Positions 36,001-41,367 of a DNA stretch of 59,147 nt are shown here, piece by piece (position 1 is the stretch's first letter; every line of letters begins with the position of its first letter). The position numbers were made by a program, and so were the translations under genes. Below the pieces are notes generated by a model that worked only from the letters and a program-made list of their open reading frames with translations, did not search any database and had not been told where the DNA came from. The DNA comes from Clostridia bacterium (GTDB lineage Bacteria > Bacillota > Clostridia > Christensenellales > Borkfalkiaceae): the NCBI GenBank assembly GCA_029059705.1, contig JAIDVM010000030.1, forward strand, positions 1 to 59,147. The letters are read 5' to 3'.

Positions 36001-36478
36001 CTATCTGCGCGGCGAGGCGGGCATGAGCGGCTTTGCCGTTTCCGACTGGTACAACAATGGAGTGAATCCCGAAACTTTGGGTTACGGTATACTTGGCGGC
36101 TGCGATTTGATGGACGGACCTGTAACGCTTGGTTCGTCGTTCACTCCCGATTTGGACGACAGATACAAGCACTGCGTAGTGCAGTCGGCAAAGCGCATTT
36201 TGTACACGGTTGCAAACAGCAACGCAATGAACTTTATCGGCGAAGGCACCACAATTTACACGTTCGACGCGCAATGGATTTATTACCGCGACGTGCTTGT
36301 TTCAAGGCTCGAACCGGCGCTTATCACAACGTTTGCAATATGCTATGCGTTCGTTATCGGCACCACTGTATGGAGCATTATCGATAACCGCAAAAGCAAG
36401 CTTGCGCAGGGAAACAGCAACCCCGTAGGCGACGACGAAAACGTTGCCGACAACGACGGAAACGATGTTGAAAATTAA
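33038..36478 (+). CDS. Membrane-anchored GH3 glycosidase with inverted domain order
   Basis: GH3 enzymes hydrolyse beta-linked sugars such as beta-glucosides. In most, the TIM barrel comes first; here the alpha/beta sandwich (about 75-430, with AEGTVLLQNDGNVLPL) and a fibronectin III-like domain (about 465-560) come before the TIM barrel (about 790-1075). The nucleophile is Asp1003 in GFAVSDWY, and the barrel shows KHFVLNDQEFNR near 922. Glu233 in TNEGVDS is the candidate acid/base. Hydrophobic segments at about 8-28 and 1090-1112 predict anchoring at both ends. Inverted order is known in a few rumen enzymes; the double anchor is unusual. It overlaps the upstream stop by one base. Confidence 0.9.
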   Translation: MRKALHLTAKILFNIAVVLLGVYFIVSTLVLDSAVEGLLTDYLFKDKPADVIINTGKEPVRYKTWYSSVEDNLNGSGEMAWFAQAEGTVLLQNDGNVLPLSEENAKKVSLFGVEAYDPMYCVDGAGNNKINDPAAYSNKSPNTQIYRRQYFYDEFKNAGLDVNETLKNWYTGPEGLRYRRYDEVGFNGPEGGNTKIPKLVNAPWSELNATRRNYASYGRETTAIFITGRMTNEGVDSPNVYNNQDGNLVGNINDATNANDYMALTDNELDLIAKLKENYSKLIVIFNQAAAPQSDLPEVLKSTDSCNVAAMWIGFPGSDGIKAVADILVGTINPSGGLTAGWYAGQQYNPSMRNYGNTFNGNVVYMEGMYLGYRYAETRYEDALEGGAEYDYDHSVSYPFGYGLSYTTFDYSDITVEADPDPEKNYYTGGLMAHNNGLFTQANGGSIADGYHGNYGTLRPNARATGSELGDCDDLIVNVTVTNTGSYAGKEIVQIYLQQPITEQDRQHKVEKPAVQLVGYAKTDVLAPGDSETVKVKIDANKWFAAYDAFINGGAQYTGGGYVLAAGDYYLVAARNAHEAVNSIYRKKHDGQPMDKLDLTYGAGSKDNVAVVNVSSARSESYEYWTQGAGYSYYEGDTENKVTTVKNLFADLDPNTDNNTQNDVNYFSRYDWNGTASTSNVNGLNLIGAEGSNAGNVNNTTGAFNSHTAMNAAVIDVYEAYYKIKFDSTPYTYGDSTTEWQLVDMIGIEFDPAKGATEEDIQKWNEIVGQLHINDDKSGDNLFSTGRRQTVGVTSIGKPTTADINASNGFEWLYGRIDGAESNVGFYKKFDATAPRAYPTGYPCEGIIAASFNNEVAYLVGQSIGEDALWSGVSGIYGFGLGLQRNPYHGRTGEYYSDDPFLTGMMAGYETLGAQQKGLYVYNKHFVLNDQEFNRTSFKAWLSEQTLRQIHLRPFEMAIEIGDAMNVMIAFNLNGNSWGGSNYNLMTRYLRGEAGMSGFAVSDWYNNGVNPETLGYGILGGCDLMDGPVTLGSSFTPDLDDRYKHCVVQSAKRILYTVANSNAMNFIGEGTTIYTFDAQWIYYRDVLVSRLEPALITTFAICYAFVIGTTVWSIIDNRKSKLAQGNSNPVGDDENVADNDGNDVEN

Positions 36479-36490
36479 ACTTAAATAAAT

Positions 36491-36524
36491 AAGATTGCGG
36501 TTTTTAACCGCAATCTTATTTTTT
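36491..36524 (+). terminator. Terminator of the lipoprotein-GH3 operon
   Basis: AAGATTGCGGTT and AACCGCAATCTT form a perfect stem with a TTT loop, followed by ATTTTTT. It stands 12 bases after the GH3 stop. Confidence 0.92.
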
Positions 36525-36533
36525 ACAAAAATT

Positions 36534-36570
36534 AAACTCCCCGCGGCTTCCTCCGCGGGGAGTTTGTTTT
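36534..36570 (+). terminator. Second terminator in tandem
   Basis: AAACTCCCCGCGG (36534-36546) pairs with CCGCGGGGAGTTT (36553-36565), followed by GTTTT. It backs up the terminator just upstream. Confidence 0.85.
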
Positions 36571-36610
36571 AATGTTGTGCAAACCGAAAAAATATTGCAA
36601 TATATTATTG

Positions 36611-36639
36611 TTGAAAAACGGTTGGATTTGGGTTATAAT
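36611..36639 (+). promoter_or_regulatory. Promoter of the DUF3592-like gene
   Basis: TTGAAA (36611-36616) and TATAAT (36634-36639) with a 17-base spacer. It lies within an upstream extension of the reading frame, which argues for the ATG at 36667 as the true start. Confidence 0.75.
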
Positions 36640-36666
36640 ATTGCCGATTGGGAGACGTTTTTAACA

Positions 36667-37125
36667 ATGACAGGCAAAAGTTTTGTAAAAAAGTTTAGTT
36701 GGATATTTATTTTTACGTGCGTAATGCTATACCTTGTCGGGTTTTATGCTGTTGGCTTTTATGTGGACAGCGGGCAGTATCTTGATAAGTATGATTTTGA
36801 AAATCCCGTTACCGCCGTTTATACGGGCATGCGTGAAACGCTTTCTTATTCGCGGCGCGGCAGATATGATTTAATTTATGAATATACCGCGCCCGACGGC
36901 ACTTTTTATACGGGATATTCCCGCGTCGATTATTCCAAAAGCGAAGCGGAAGCCTTAATAGGTGAAGAAGTAGACTTGTATATAGACGGCAAAGGCGACG
37001 GCACGCTGCATGATTACAGCAAGGACAACAGAGATTTATATTTGATTTTCGGGATTGTTTTTTTGGTTTTGGGTGTTGCAACGGCTTTAACGGCGGTGGT
37101 TTTGTACAAAAGGAAGCCCCGTTAG
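36667..37125 (+). CDS. Two-segment membrane protein, DUF3592-like
   Basis: The frame runs back to a GTG at 36577, but the promoter lies in that stretch, so the ATG at 36667 is used (152 residues). GGGAG lies 12 bases upstream. Two membrane segments (about 10-31 and 124-146) flank an outside domain containing YEYTAPDGTFYTGYSRVDYS and GEEVDLYIDGKGDGT. This layout resembles DUF3592 proteins, whose function is unknown. It stands alone between tandem terminators and a convergent gene. Confidence 0.7.
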   Translation: MTGKSFVKKFSWIFIFTCVMLYLVGFYAVGFYVDSGQYLDKYDFENPVTAVYTGMRETLSYSRRGRYDLIYEYTAPDGTFYTGYSRVDYSKSEAEALIGEEVDLYIDGKGDGTLHDYSKDNRDLYLIFGIVFLVLGVATALTAVVLYKRKPR

Positions 37126-37143
37126 CTTTAAGCGCGCAAAAGA

Positions 37144-38070
37144 TTATTCAACGGGGAAAACGTTGGCTATTTTGTCGCCTTCGAGCTCCACGGCAAAATA
37201 CTTTACCTCGAAAAGGTTTTCGCTTTTGGGGTAAACAAGCCCCGCCGCGCGCATGGCGGGGTGTTCGGCAAAGAATTTTTCGGTGGGCACGGTAACGCCC
37301 GCAAATTCGCCCAGATATTCGAAAATTTCGCCCGCTTTGTCTTTTAAATCGTCGCTTAAATAGTTTGCAAAGTTCCCGCGGGTTAAAACGCTTTCAAAAA
37401 ACGCAAAGTGCAAAATGGCCTTTTCGGGCGGGCGCGCTTCCACCGTGCGCCCGGCAACAAGGGTAAGCTTTTCGCCGTCGTAGGCGTACTCGCATTCCGC
37501 CCTTGCCGCGGTGCACGTTTCAAACGCGGCGCAAATTTTAAGCCTGTCCGCAAACTCAAAGCTTTCCGCCTCGCCAAGGAAAATCTTTTTACCGCGGTCG
37601 GAAAGTATAAACAGCCCGCCAGCGCCGCTTATTGCCAGAACGAGAAAGCCGCCAAGCGATTTTTCGGACATTTCCGCACGCGCAAACTTTTGGGGCAGGG
37701 GAATAAGCGCGTAATCCGCGCCATCTACCGAAAGATAAATTCCGCCCTGCGAAAACAGCGTAACCAGATTGCCGCAAAACCTCGTTTGCGCGATTACGTT
37801 TAAATTAACGCTCTTGTTGCCGTATTCCTTAATAAAAATCAGCGTTTCGCCGTCCATTAAATAAACGTCCATAAACGCGGGCGGCTCAAACAAAAGCTTT
37901 TCGTTTATGAAAAAATTGACGGGCTGCAAATTTTCGCCGGGCACTATTTCGGCAAGCACGCTGTCGGCTAAATCTATTTCGATGTGCCGCTCGAACATGT
38001 CTATTCCGCCAACGTAAAGCCCGTTAAGTTTAAGTATAGCAGGTTTGTAAGATAAAAAGTAAACTCTCAT
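37144..38070 (-). CDS. Hypothetical protein of 308 residues
   Basis: I do not recognise this protein. It starts MRVYFLSYKPAILKLNGLYVGG and reads as mostly beta strands, with no signal peptide or membrane segment, and ends in a short mixed region (about 225-308) with FANYLSDDLKDKAGEIFEYLGE. It may be a cytoplasmic beta-propeller or scaffold-like protein, which is a guess. GGCGGACGAG before the ATG may serve as ribosome binding site. TTGACA occurs about 85 bases upstream on this strand without a good -10 box. Confidence 0.65.
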   Translation of the reverse strand: MRVYFLSYKPAILKLNGLYVGGIDMFERHIEIDLADSVLAEIVPGENLQPVNFFINEKLLFEPPAFMDVYLMDGETLIFIKEYGNKSVNLNVIAQTRFCGNLVTLFSQGGIYLSVDGADYALIPLPQKFARAEMSEKSLGGFLVLAISGAGGLFILSDRGKKIFLGEAESFEFADRLKICAAFETCTAARAECEYAYDGEKLTLVAGRTVEARPPEKAILHFAFFESVLTRGNFANYLSDDLKDKAGEIFEYLGEFAGVTVPTEKFFAEHPAMRAAGLVYPKSENLFEVKYFAVELEGDKIANVFPVE

Positions 38071-38170
38071 AGCTCGTCCGCCCTTAAAGGCTGTGTTTTT
38101 TCCTTTTTTTATTATTTAATGTATTTAAAGTCAAAATTATGTCAATATCTTCCCCGACGGAGGAATTTAT

Positions 38171-38767
38171 ATGAACAAAATAAACGGCTACACCGAAGAA
38201 GAGGCAATCGAGCTTGTTAAATATATAAACGACGGTAAAAAGGCGGGCAAAACGCTTTCGGGACTGTTTGCCGGTTACGCGCAAAAATCGGGCAGGGCAA
38301 AGGGCAGCGTGCGCAATTATTATTATGCGCTGCTCCGCAGCACGGGCGACGAGCGCGTTAAAAACATGCTGCGCGGCACCGACTTAAAGGCGGAAAAAAT
38401 AATGCCGTTCACCGAGGCGGAAACGGACAGAATTTTAAAGGAAATATTAACGCAAAAAAGCCGCGGCGTTTCGGTAAGGCGCGCCGTGTTAAATCTTTCG
38501 GGCGGGGACGACAAGCTTATGCTGCGCTATCAGAATAAGTACAGAAACGTCGTTTCGAAACAGCCCGAAAGGATTGAAAGGCTGCGCCGCGAGTGCGGCT
38601 TGCCGCGCATAGACGACGAGGTGCGCGTGCGGCTCGAGGACGAAATAAACGGGCTTTACGAGAGGTTGCAGGCAACCTTAAAGGAAGAAAACAAGCGCTT
38701 GACCACGGTAATCAAGCGTTTAACCGACGAAAACGCCCTTTTAAAATTACAGCTCAAAAATTCGTAA
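38171..38767 (+). CDS. Two-repeat Myb-like DNA-binding protein with coiled coil
   Basis: The 198-residue protein has two similar helical units: residues about 7-55 (ending GRAKGSVRNYYYALL) and about 79-128 (ending LMLRYQNKYRNVV). The pattern recalls Myb/SANT-like units such as those in the sporulation regulator RsfA. Residues about 145-195 should form a coiled coil (LYERLQATLKEENKRL). A DNA-binding regulator is inferred. GGAGG lies about six bases before the ATG. It is divergent from the gene at 37144. Confidence 0.65.
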   Translation: MNKINGYTEEEAIELVKYINDGKKAGKTLSGLFAGYAQKSGRAKGSVRNYYYALLRSTGDERVKNMLRGTDLKAEKIMPFTEAETDRILKEILTQKSRGVSVRRAVLNLSGGDDKLMLRYQNKYRNVVSKQPERIERLRRECGLPRIDDEVRVRLEDEINGLYERLQATLKEENKRLTTVIKRLTDENALLKLQLKNS

Positions 38768-38861
38768 CTTTTTTATTATAAAGTAAAATTTTTACAGTAA
38801 TAAACTTTGTAATTGCGCGCAAACTGTTTTTAAGGGCAGATTTTTGCCCCAAGGAGACAAA

Positions 38862-39044
38862 GTGGAAAAATTTATTTTCGGGGTTGCCGTAGGTATGGCA
38901 GCCGGCGCGCTTGTCGTCGCAAATAACTGCAAGCTTTTAAATCTTGTTAAGAAAAATCAGGAAGATTTAATGCAAAAGGCTGAAAATTATATCGACGAAA
39001 AGTTACAGGCGCTTGAAAGTAAGGACAGTCAAGCTGAGTCCTAA
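38862..39044 (+). CDS. Small membrane-anchored helical protein
   Basis: The GTG at 38862 is chosen because AAGGAG (38851-38856) lies six bases upstream; the frame otherwise begins inside that site. The 60-residue product has one hydrophobic N-terminal segment (FIFGVAVGMAAGALVVANN) and a charged helix. It resembles YtxH-type small proteins in layout only. A terminator follows directly. Function unknown. Confidence 0.65.
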   Translation: MEKFIFGVAVGMAAGALVVANNCKLLNLVKKNQEDLMQKAENYIDEKLQALESKDSQAES

Positions 39045-39053
39045 AACAACTTA

Positions 39054-39107
39054 ACGTTTGCCGCGTTCACCGTGCCCCGCGTACTCTGACCGCGGCAAAT
39101 GTTTTTT
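39054..39107 (+). terminator. Terminator before the ruvX leader
   Basis: ACGTTTGCCGCG and CGCGGCAAATGT pair (one G-U pair), with a loop of about 25 bases, followed by TTTTT. It ends the transcript of the small gene at 38862. Confidence 0.75.
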
Positions 39108-39116
39108 GCCCGCAAT

Positions 39117-39146
39117 TTGCGTATTGCTTGTTTTTTTATTTATAAT
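39117..39146 (+). promoter_or_regulatory. Probable promoter of the ruvX leader
   Basis: TTGCGT (39117-39122) and TATAAT (39141-39146) with an 18-base spacer. The -35 box is weak. The transcript would begin with the structured element. Confidence 0.5.
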
Positions 39147-39162
39147 GTGTTATTATAAAATT

Positions 39163-39343
39163 GACGGCGCAAGCAAAACCACGCTTTTGCGCGGCGCAAC
39201 CCAATTTGCGCATGCTTGCGGCTGACCGCGGGTGAAAGCCCGCAATTAAATAATAAGAATGCCCTTAAGATTGCGGGCTGAGGGCGAGTAGCCCTAAAAA
39301 TCGCAAATAATCGTAGCCCGCACTAAGGGCGAGATTTTTGCGA
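39163..39343 (+). ncRNA. Start-proximal structured element, copy at ruvX
   Basis: The element shares with the map copy the loop AAAACCACGCTTTT (39175-39188), CCCAATTTGxGCAT, GGGTGAA, and TGCCCTTAA. The central stem is AGCCCGCAAT/ATTGCGGGCT (39237-39246/39270-39279) against TTTGTGCAATT/AATTGCACAAA there. AGGGCGAGTAGCCCT is an intact hairpin here. The terminal stem is TCGCAAATAATC (39301-39312) with GATTTTTGCGA (39333-39343), with one bulged base. It ends nine bases before the ruvX ATG, and AGGGAG in that gap is the ribosome binding site. Confidence 0.65.
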
Positions 39344-39352
39344 AAGGGAGTT

Positions 39353-39769
39353 ATGGAGCGTTACGTTGCGTTCGATATCGGCGACAAAAGAATAGGCGTG
39401 GCAATTTCCGACCCGTTTAACACCTACGCGCTGCCCTCGCAAACCTATTTCAGAAAAGGTTTTAAAGAGGACGTTGAGGCGCTTTGCAAAATTGCAAAGG
39501 AAAAGGGCGCAACGGCGGTTATTTGCGGGCTGCCCGTCAACTTCGACGGCACCGAGGCGCTGCAAACGGTTAAAACGCAAAAATTTATAAACGCGTTAAA
39601 GGACGCGCTCGACCTTCCCGTCATATGCGAGGACGAACGGTTCACCACGCAGCTCGCCCACGAGGTGTTAATCTCCGAGGGCATGCGCCGCGAAAAGCGC
39701 AAAAACTACGTGGACGCGCTCGCCGCCGCCAACATTTTGGACGGCTATCTCGCAAAAATCAAAAAATAA
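39353..39769 (+). CDS. ruvX: RuvX/YqgF pre-16S rRNA nuclease, Holliday-junction-resolvase-like
   Basis: YqgF trims the 5' end of 16S rRNA and is a member of the RNase H fold group. The ATG at 39353 follows AGGGAG; a TTG at 39338 is rejected. The 138 residues show the motif VAFDIGDKRIGVAISDP, VICGLPVNFDGT and CEDERFTTQLAHEVL, with the conserved Asp and Glu. It is followed by the DUF1292 gene, as is usual in Firmicutes (ruvX then DUF1292). Confidence 0.93.
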   Translation: MERYVAFDIGDKRIGVAISDPFNTYALPSQTYFRKGFKEDVEALCKIAKEKGATAVICGLPVNFDGTEALQTVKTQKFINALKDALDLPVICEDERFTTQLAHEVLISEGMRREKRKNYVDALAAANILDGYLAKIKK

Positions 39770-39779
39770 GGAGTTTAAA

Positions 39780-40076
39780 ATGAGCAGGGAAAACGAAGAT
39801 ATTTTGGAAGAGGAAGAAAACGACGGGCTTATAGAGCTTGTGGACGAGGACGGAAAGGTAATAAACTTTACCCTTGCGGGCATAACCGAATATAAGGGCG
39901 AAAAATACGCCATGCTTTTGCCCGCCGAGCCGAACGACGACGTTGCCGAGGACGAGGTGGCGATTTTCCGCTATATCGAAAAGGACGGCGTTTTGGAAGC
40001 TATCGAGGACGACGCTCTTTTGGAAGAGGTTTTCGAGTTTTGGCAGAACGAAGAGGAAAGCGAAGAAGCAAACTGA
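39780..40076 (+). CDS. DUF1292 protein
   Basis: The 98-residue acidic protein has the family core around FTLAGITEYKGEKYAMLLPAE and ends with an acidic stretch. The function is unknown, but it lies beside ruvX across the Firmicutes. AAGGAG precedes the ATG. A bidirectional terminator and repeat remnants follow. Confidence 0.88.
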   Translation: MSRENEDILEEEENDGLIELVDEDGKVINFTLAGITEYKGEKYAMLLPAEPNDDVAEDEVAIFRYIEKDGVLEAIEDDALLEEVFEFWQNEEESEEAN

Positions 40077-40114
40077 AAAAGTTTGCGGGCTGCGATAGAA
40101 GATGTTTAGGTGTC

Positions 40115-40142
40115 AGATGTTTCGCTCCCGCTCAACATGACA
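40115..40142. repeat. Remnant of the TGTCAT-type palindrome
   Basis: AGATGTTTCGCTCCCGCTCA followed by ACATGACA matches half of the family seen at 14351-14433 and 18304. The other half is missing here. Confidence 0.55.
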
Positions 40143-40157
40143 AAATGACAATTAAAA

Positions 40158-40196
40158 AGCCGCGCGGGTAAGAGCCCGCGCGGCTGAATTTTTTTG
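40158..40196. terminator. Bidirectional terminator between convergent genes
   Basis: AGCCGCGCGGG (40158-40168) pairs with CCCGCGCGGCT (40175-40185). T tracts lie on the plus-strand right side (GAATTTTTTT) and on the minus-strand side (TTTTTAATT), so it can stop both DUF1292 and SDR transcripts. Confidence 0.9.
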
Positions 40197-40217
40197 TAAC
40201 CGTTACAAACACAATTT

Positions 40218-41000
40218 TCAGCAGTAAATCTTTCTTATTATAAAGTTTAAAAATTTTACGGATAAAAGCCGCGACAAAAATACTTCCAGCTTCGAAACTC
40301 CGCCCACCGAAACGCGAAGGGGCGGATTTTTGCGCTTTGCTATTTTATAAATAACTTTTGCCACGCTTTTCGGACTTTTGCCCTTTTGCTCGTCGCGCGC
40401 CATTTTTTCAACCGATTTTTTCGCCGCTACGTTTTCGCCCTCGCACACCCTCGCCGCGGTAAAGCCCGTTTTGGTGTCGCCGGGGAGCACGCAGCTCACT
40501 TTAATTTTAAAGGGCTTAACCTCGTTGGCAAGCGCGCGCGAAAAAACCTCAACGCCCGCCTTTGTCGCCGAATACATAGCCTGATAGGGCAGCGGCATAA
40601 TCCCGCCCACGGAAGAAACGTTTATTATCTTTCCGCCGCCCGATTTCATTGCGTTTACGGCTTTGCCGCTCAAAACGCACAGCGCGGTTAAGTTCACGTC
40701 CGCGATTTTTTGCACGCTTTCGGGCGAGGTCTCGTTCATTGCCCCCGCAATGCCGAATCCCGCGTTGTTGATAAAAACGTCTATTTTGCCCTCTAAGGCT
40801 AAAATTCCGCTTAAAATTTCGTCTATTTTAGGGTAATCGCACACGTCGGCGCAAAAGCACTTAAAATTGCCTTCGAACGCCCGCCGCGCAATTCCGTAAA
40901 CCTTGTAACCCTTTTCAATCAAATATTCCGCCGTCGCAAGCCCTATGCCGCTCGTCGCGCCGGTAATTACCACGATTTTCGCGTCGTTTACGTTTTTCAT
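40218..41000 (-). CDS. Short-chain dehydrogenase/reductase
   Basis: An SDR of 260 residues, using NAD(P) to oxidise or reduce an unknown substrate. The frame extends to 41066, but the promoter lies in that stretch, so the ATG at 41000 is chosen. Motifs: the cofactor loop TGATSGIG, NNAGFG, the catalytic Ser in NVSSVGG, and YSATK (the YxxxK). A hydrophobic C-terminal end may attach it to the membrane. The start is ten bases from the -10 box, so the message is nearly leaderless. Confidence 0.9.
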   Translation of the reverse strand: MKNVNDAKIVVITGATSGIGLATAEYLIEKGYKVYGIARRAFEGNFKCFCADVCDYPKIDEILSGILALEGKIDVFINNAGFGIAGAMNETSPESVQKIADVNLTALCVLSGKAVNAMKSGGGKIINVSSVGGIMPLPYQAMYSATKAGVEVFSRALANEVKPFKIKVSCVLPGDTKTGFTAARVCEGENVAAKKSVEKMARDEQKGKSPKSVAKVIYKIAKRKNPPLRVSVGGVSKLEVFLSRLLSVKFLNFIIRKIYC

Positions 41001-41010
41001 AACAGAATTA

Positions 41011-41038
41011 ATTATATAATTTTTCACAATAATGTCAA
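41011..41038 (-). promoter_or_regulatory. Promoter giving a nearly leaderless SDR message
   Basis: On the minus strand, TTGACA (41033-41038) and TATAAT (41011-41016) with a 16-base spacer. The ATG begins ten bases after the -10 box, leaving two to four transcribed bases before it. Confidence 0.85.
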
Positions 41039-41293
41039 ATTCAAAAAAGAACCATTCGTTTGGCAAAGAATTTTACGGGCGAAAATATTTTTGTTAAAAA
41101 TTAACAAAAAAATATTCCCATGGGTTTTCATGTAAAATTTTGCATAATTTTTGAATATTTTTTGTATATATAATCAAAATCCGCAACAATTCGGCATTTT
41201 GCCGAAAAATGATTTTCGACAAATCTATTATTAAAAATTAAATATGAAATAACTAAAACAAATAGTTTAACCATAATTTTCCTTATAATTCTA
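41039..41293. other. AT-rich spacer before the giant lipoprotein gene
   Basis: No gene is seen. The stretch is very rich in A and T. ATGAAATAACTAA occurs at 41244-41256 and again at 41322-41334, the second overlapping the -10 box of the lipoprotein promoter; both are followed, at different distances, by AACCAT. They could be sites for a regulator. Confidence 0.4.
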
Positions 41294-41323
41294 TTGACAT
41301 TATATATATTTCATGTGTATAAT
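41294..41323 (+). promoter_or_regulatory. Promoter of the giant lipoprotein gene
   Basis: TTGACA (41294-41299) and TATAAT (41318-41323) with an 18-base spacer. GAGAGGTG gives the ribosome binding site of the ATG at 41368. The direct repeat ATGAAATAACTAA overlaps the -10 box. Confidence 0.85.
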
Positions 41324-41367
41324 GAAATAACTAACCATTTGGATTTCATTTGAGAGGTGAAAAAACC

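Noticed and set aside
36577..36666. Upstream extension of the DUF3592-like gene
   Set aside because: A TTGAAA-17-TATAAT promoter lies inside it.
41001..41066. Upstream extension of the SDR gene
   Set aside because: A TTGACA-16-TATAAT promoter on the same strand lies inside it, and the SDR fold starts after 41000.
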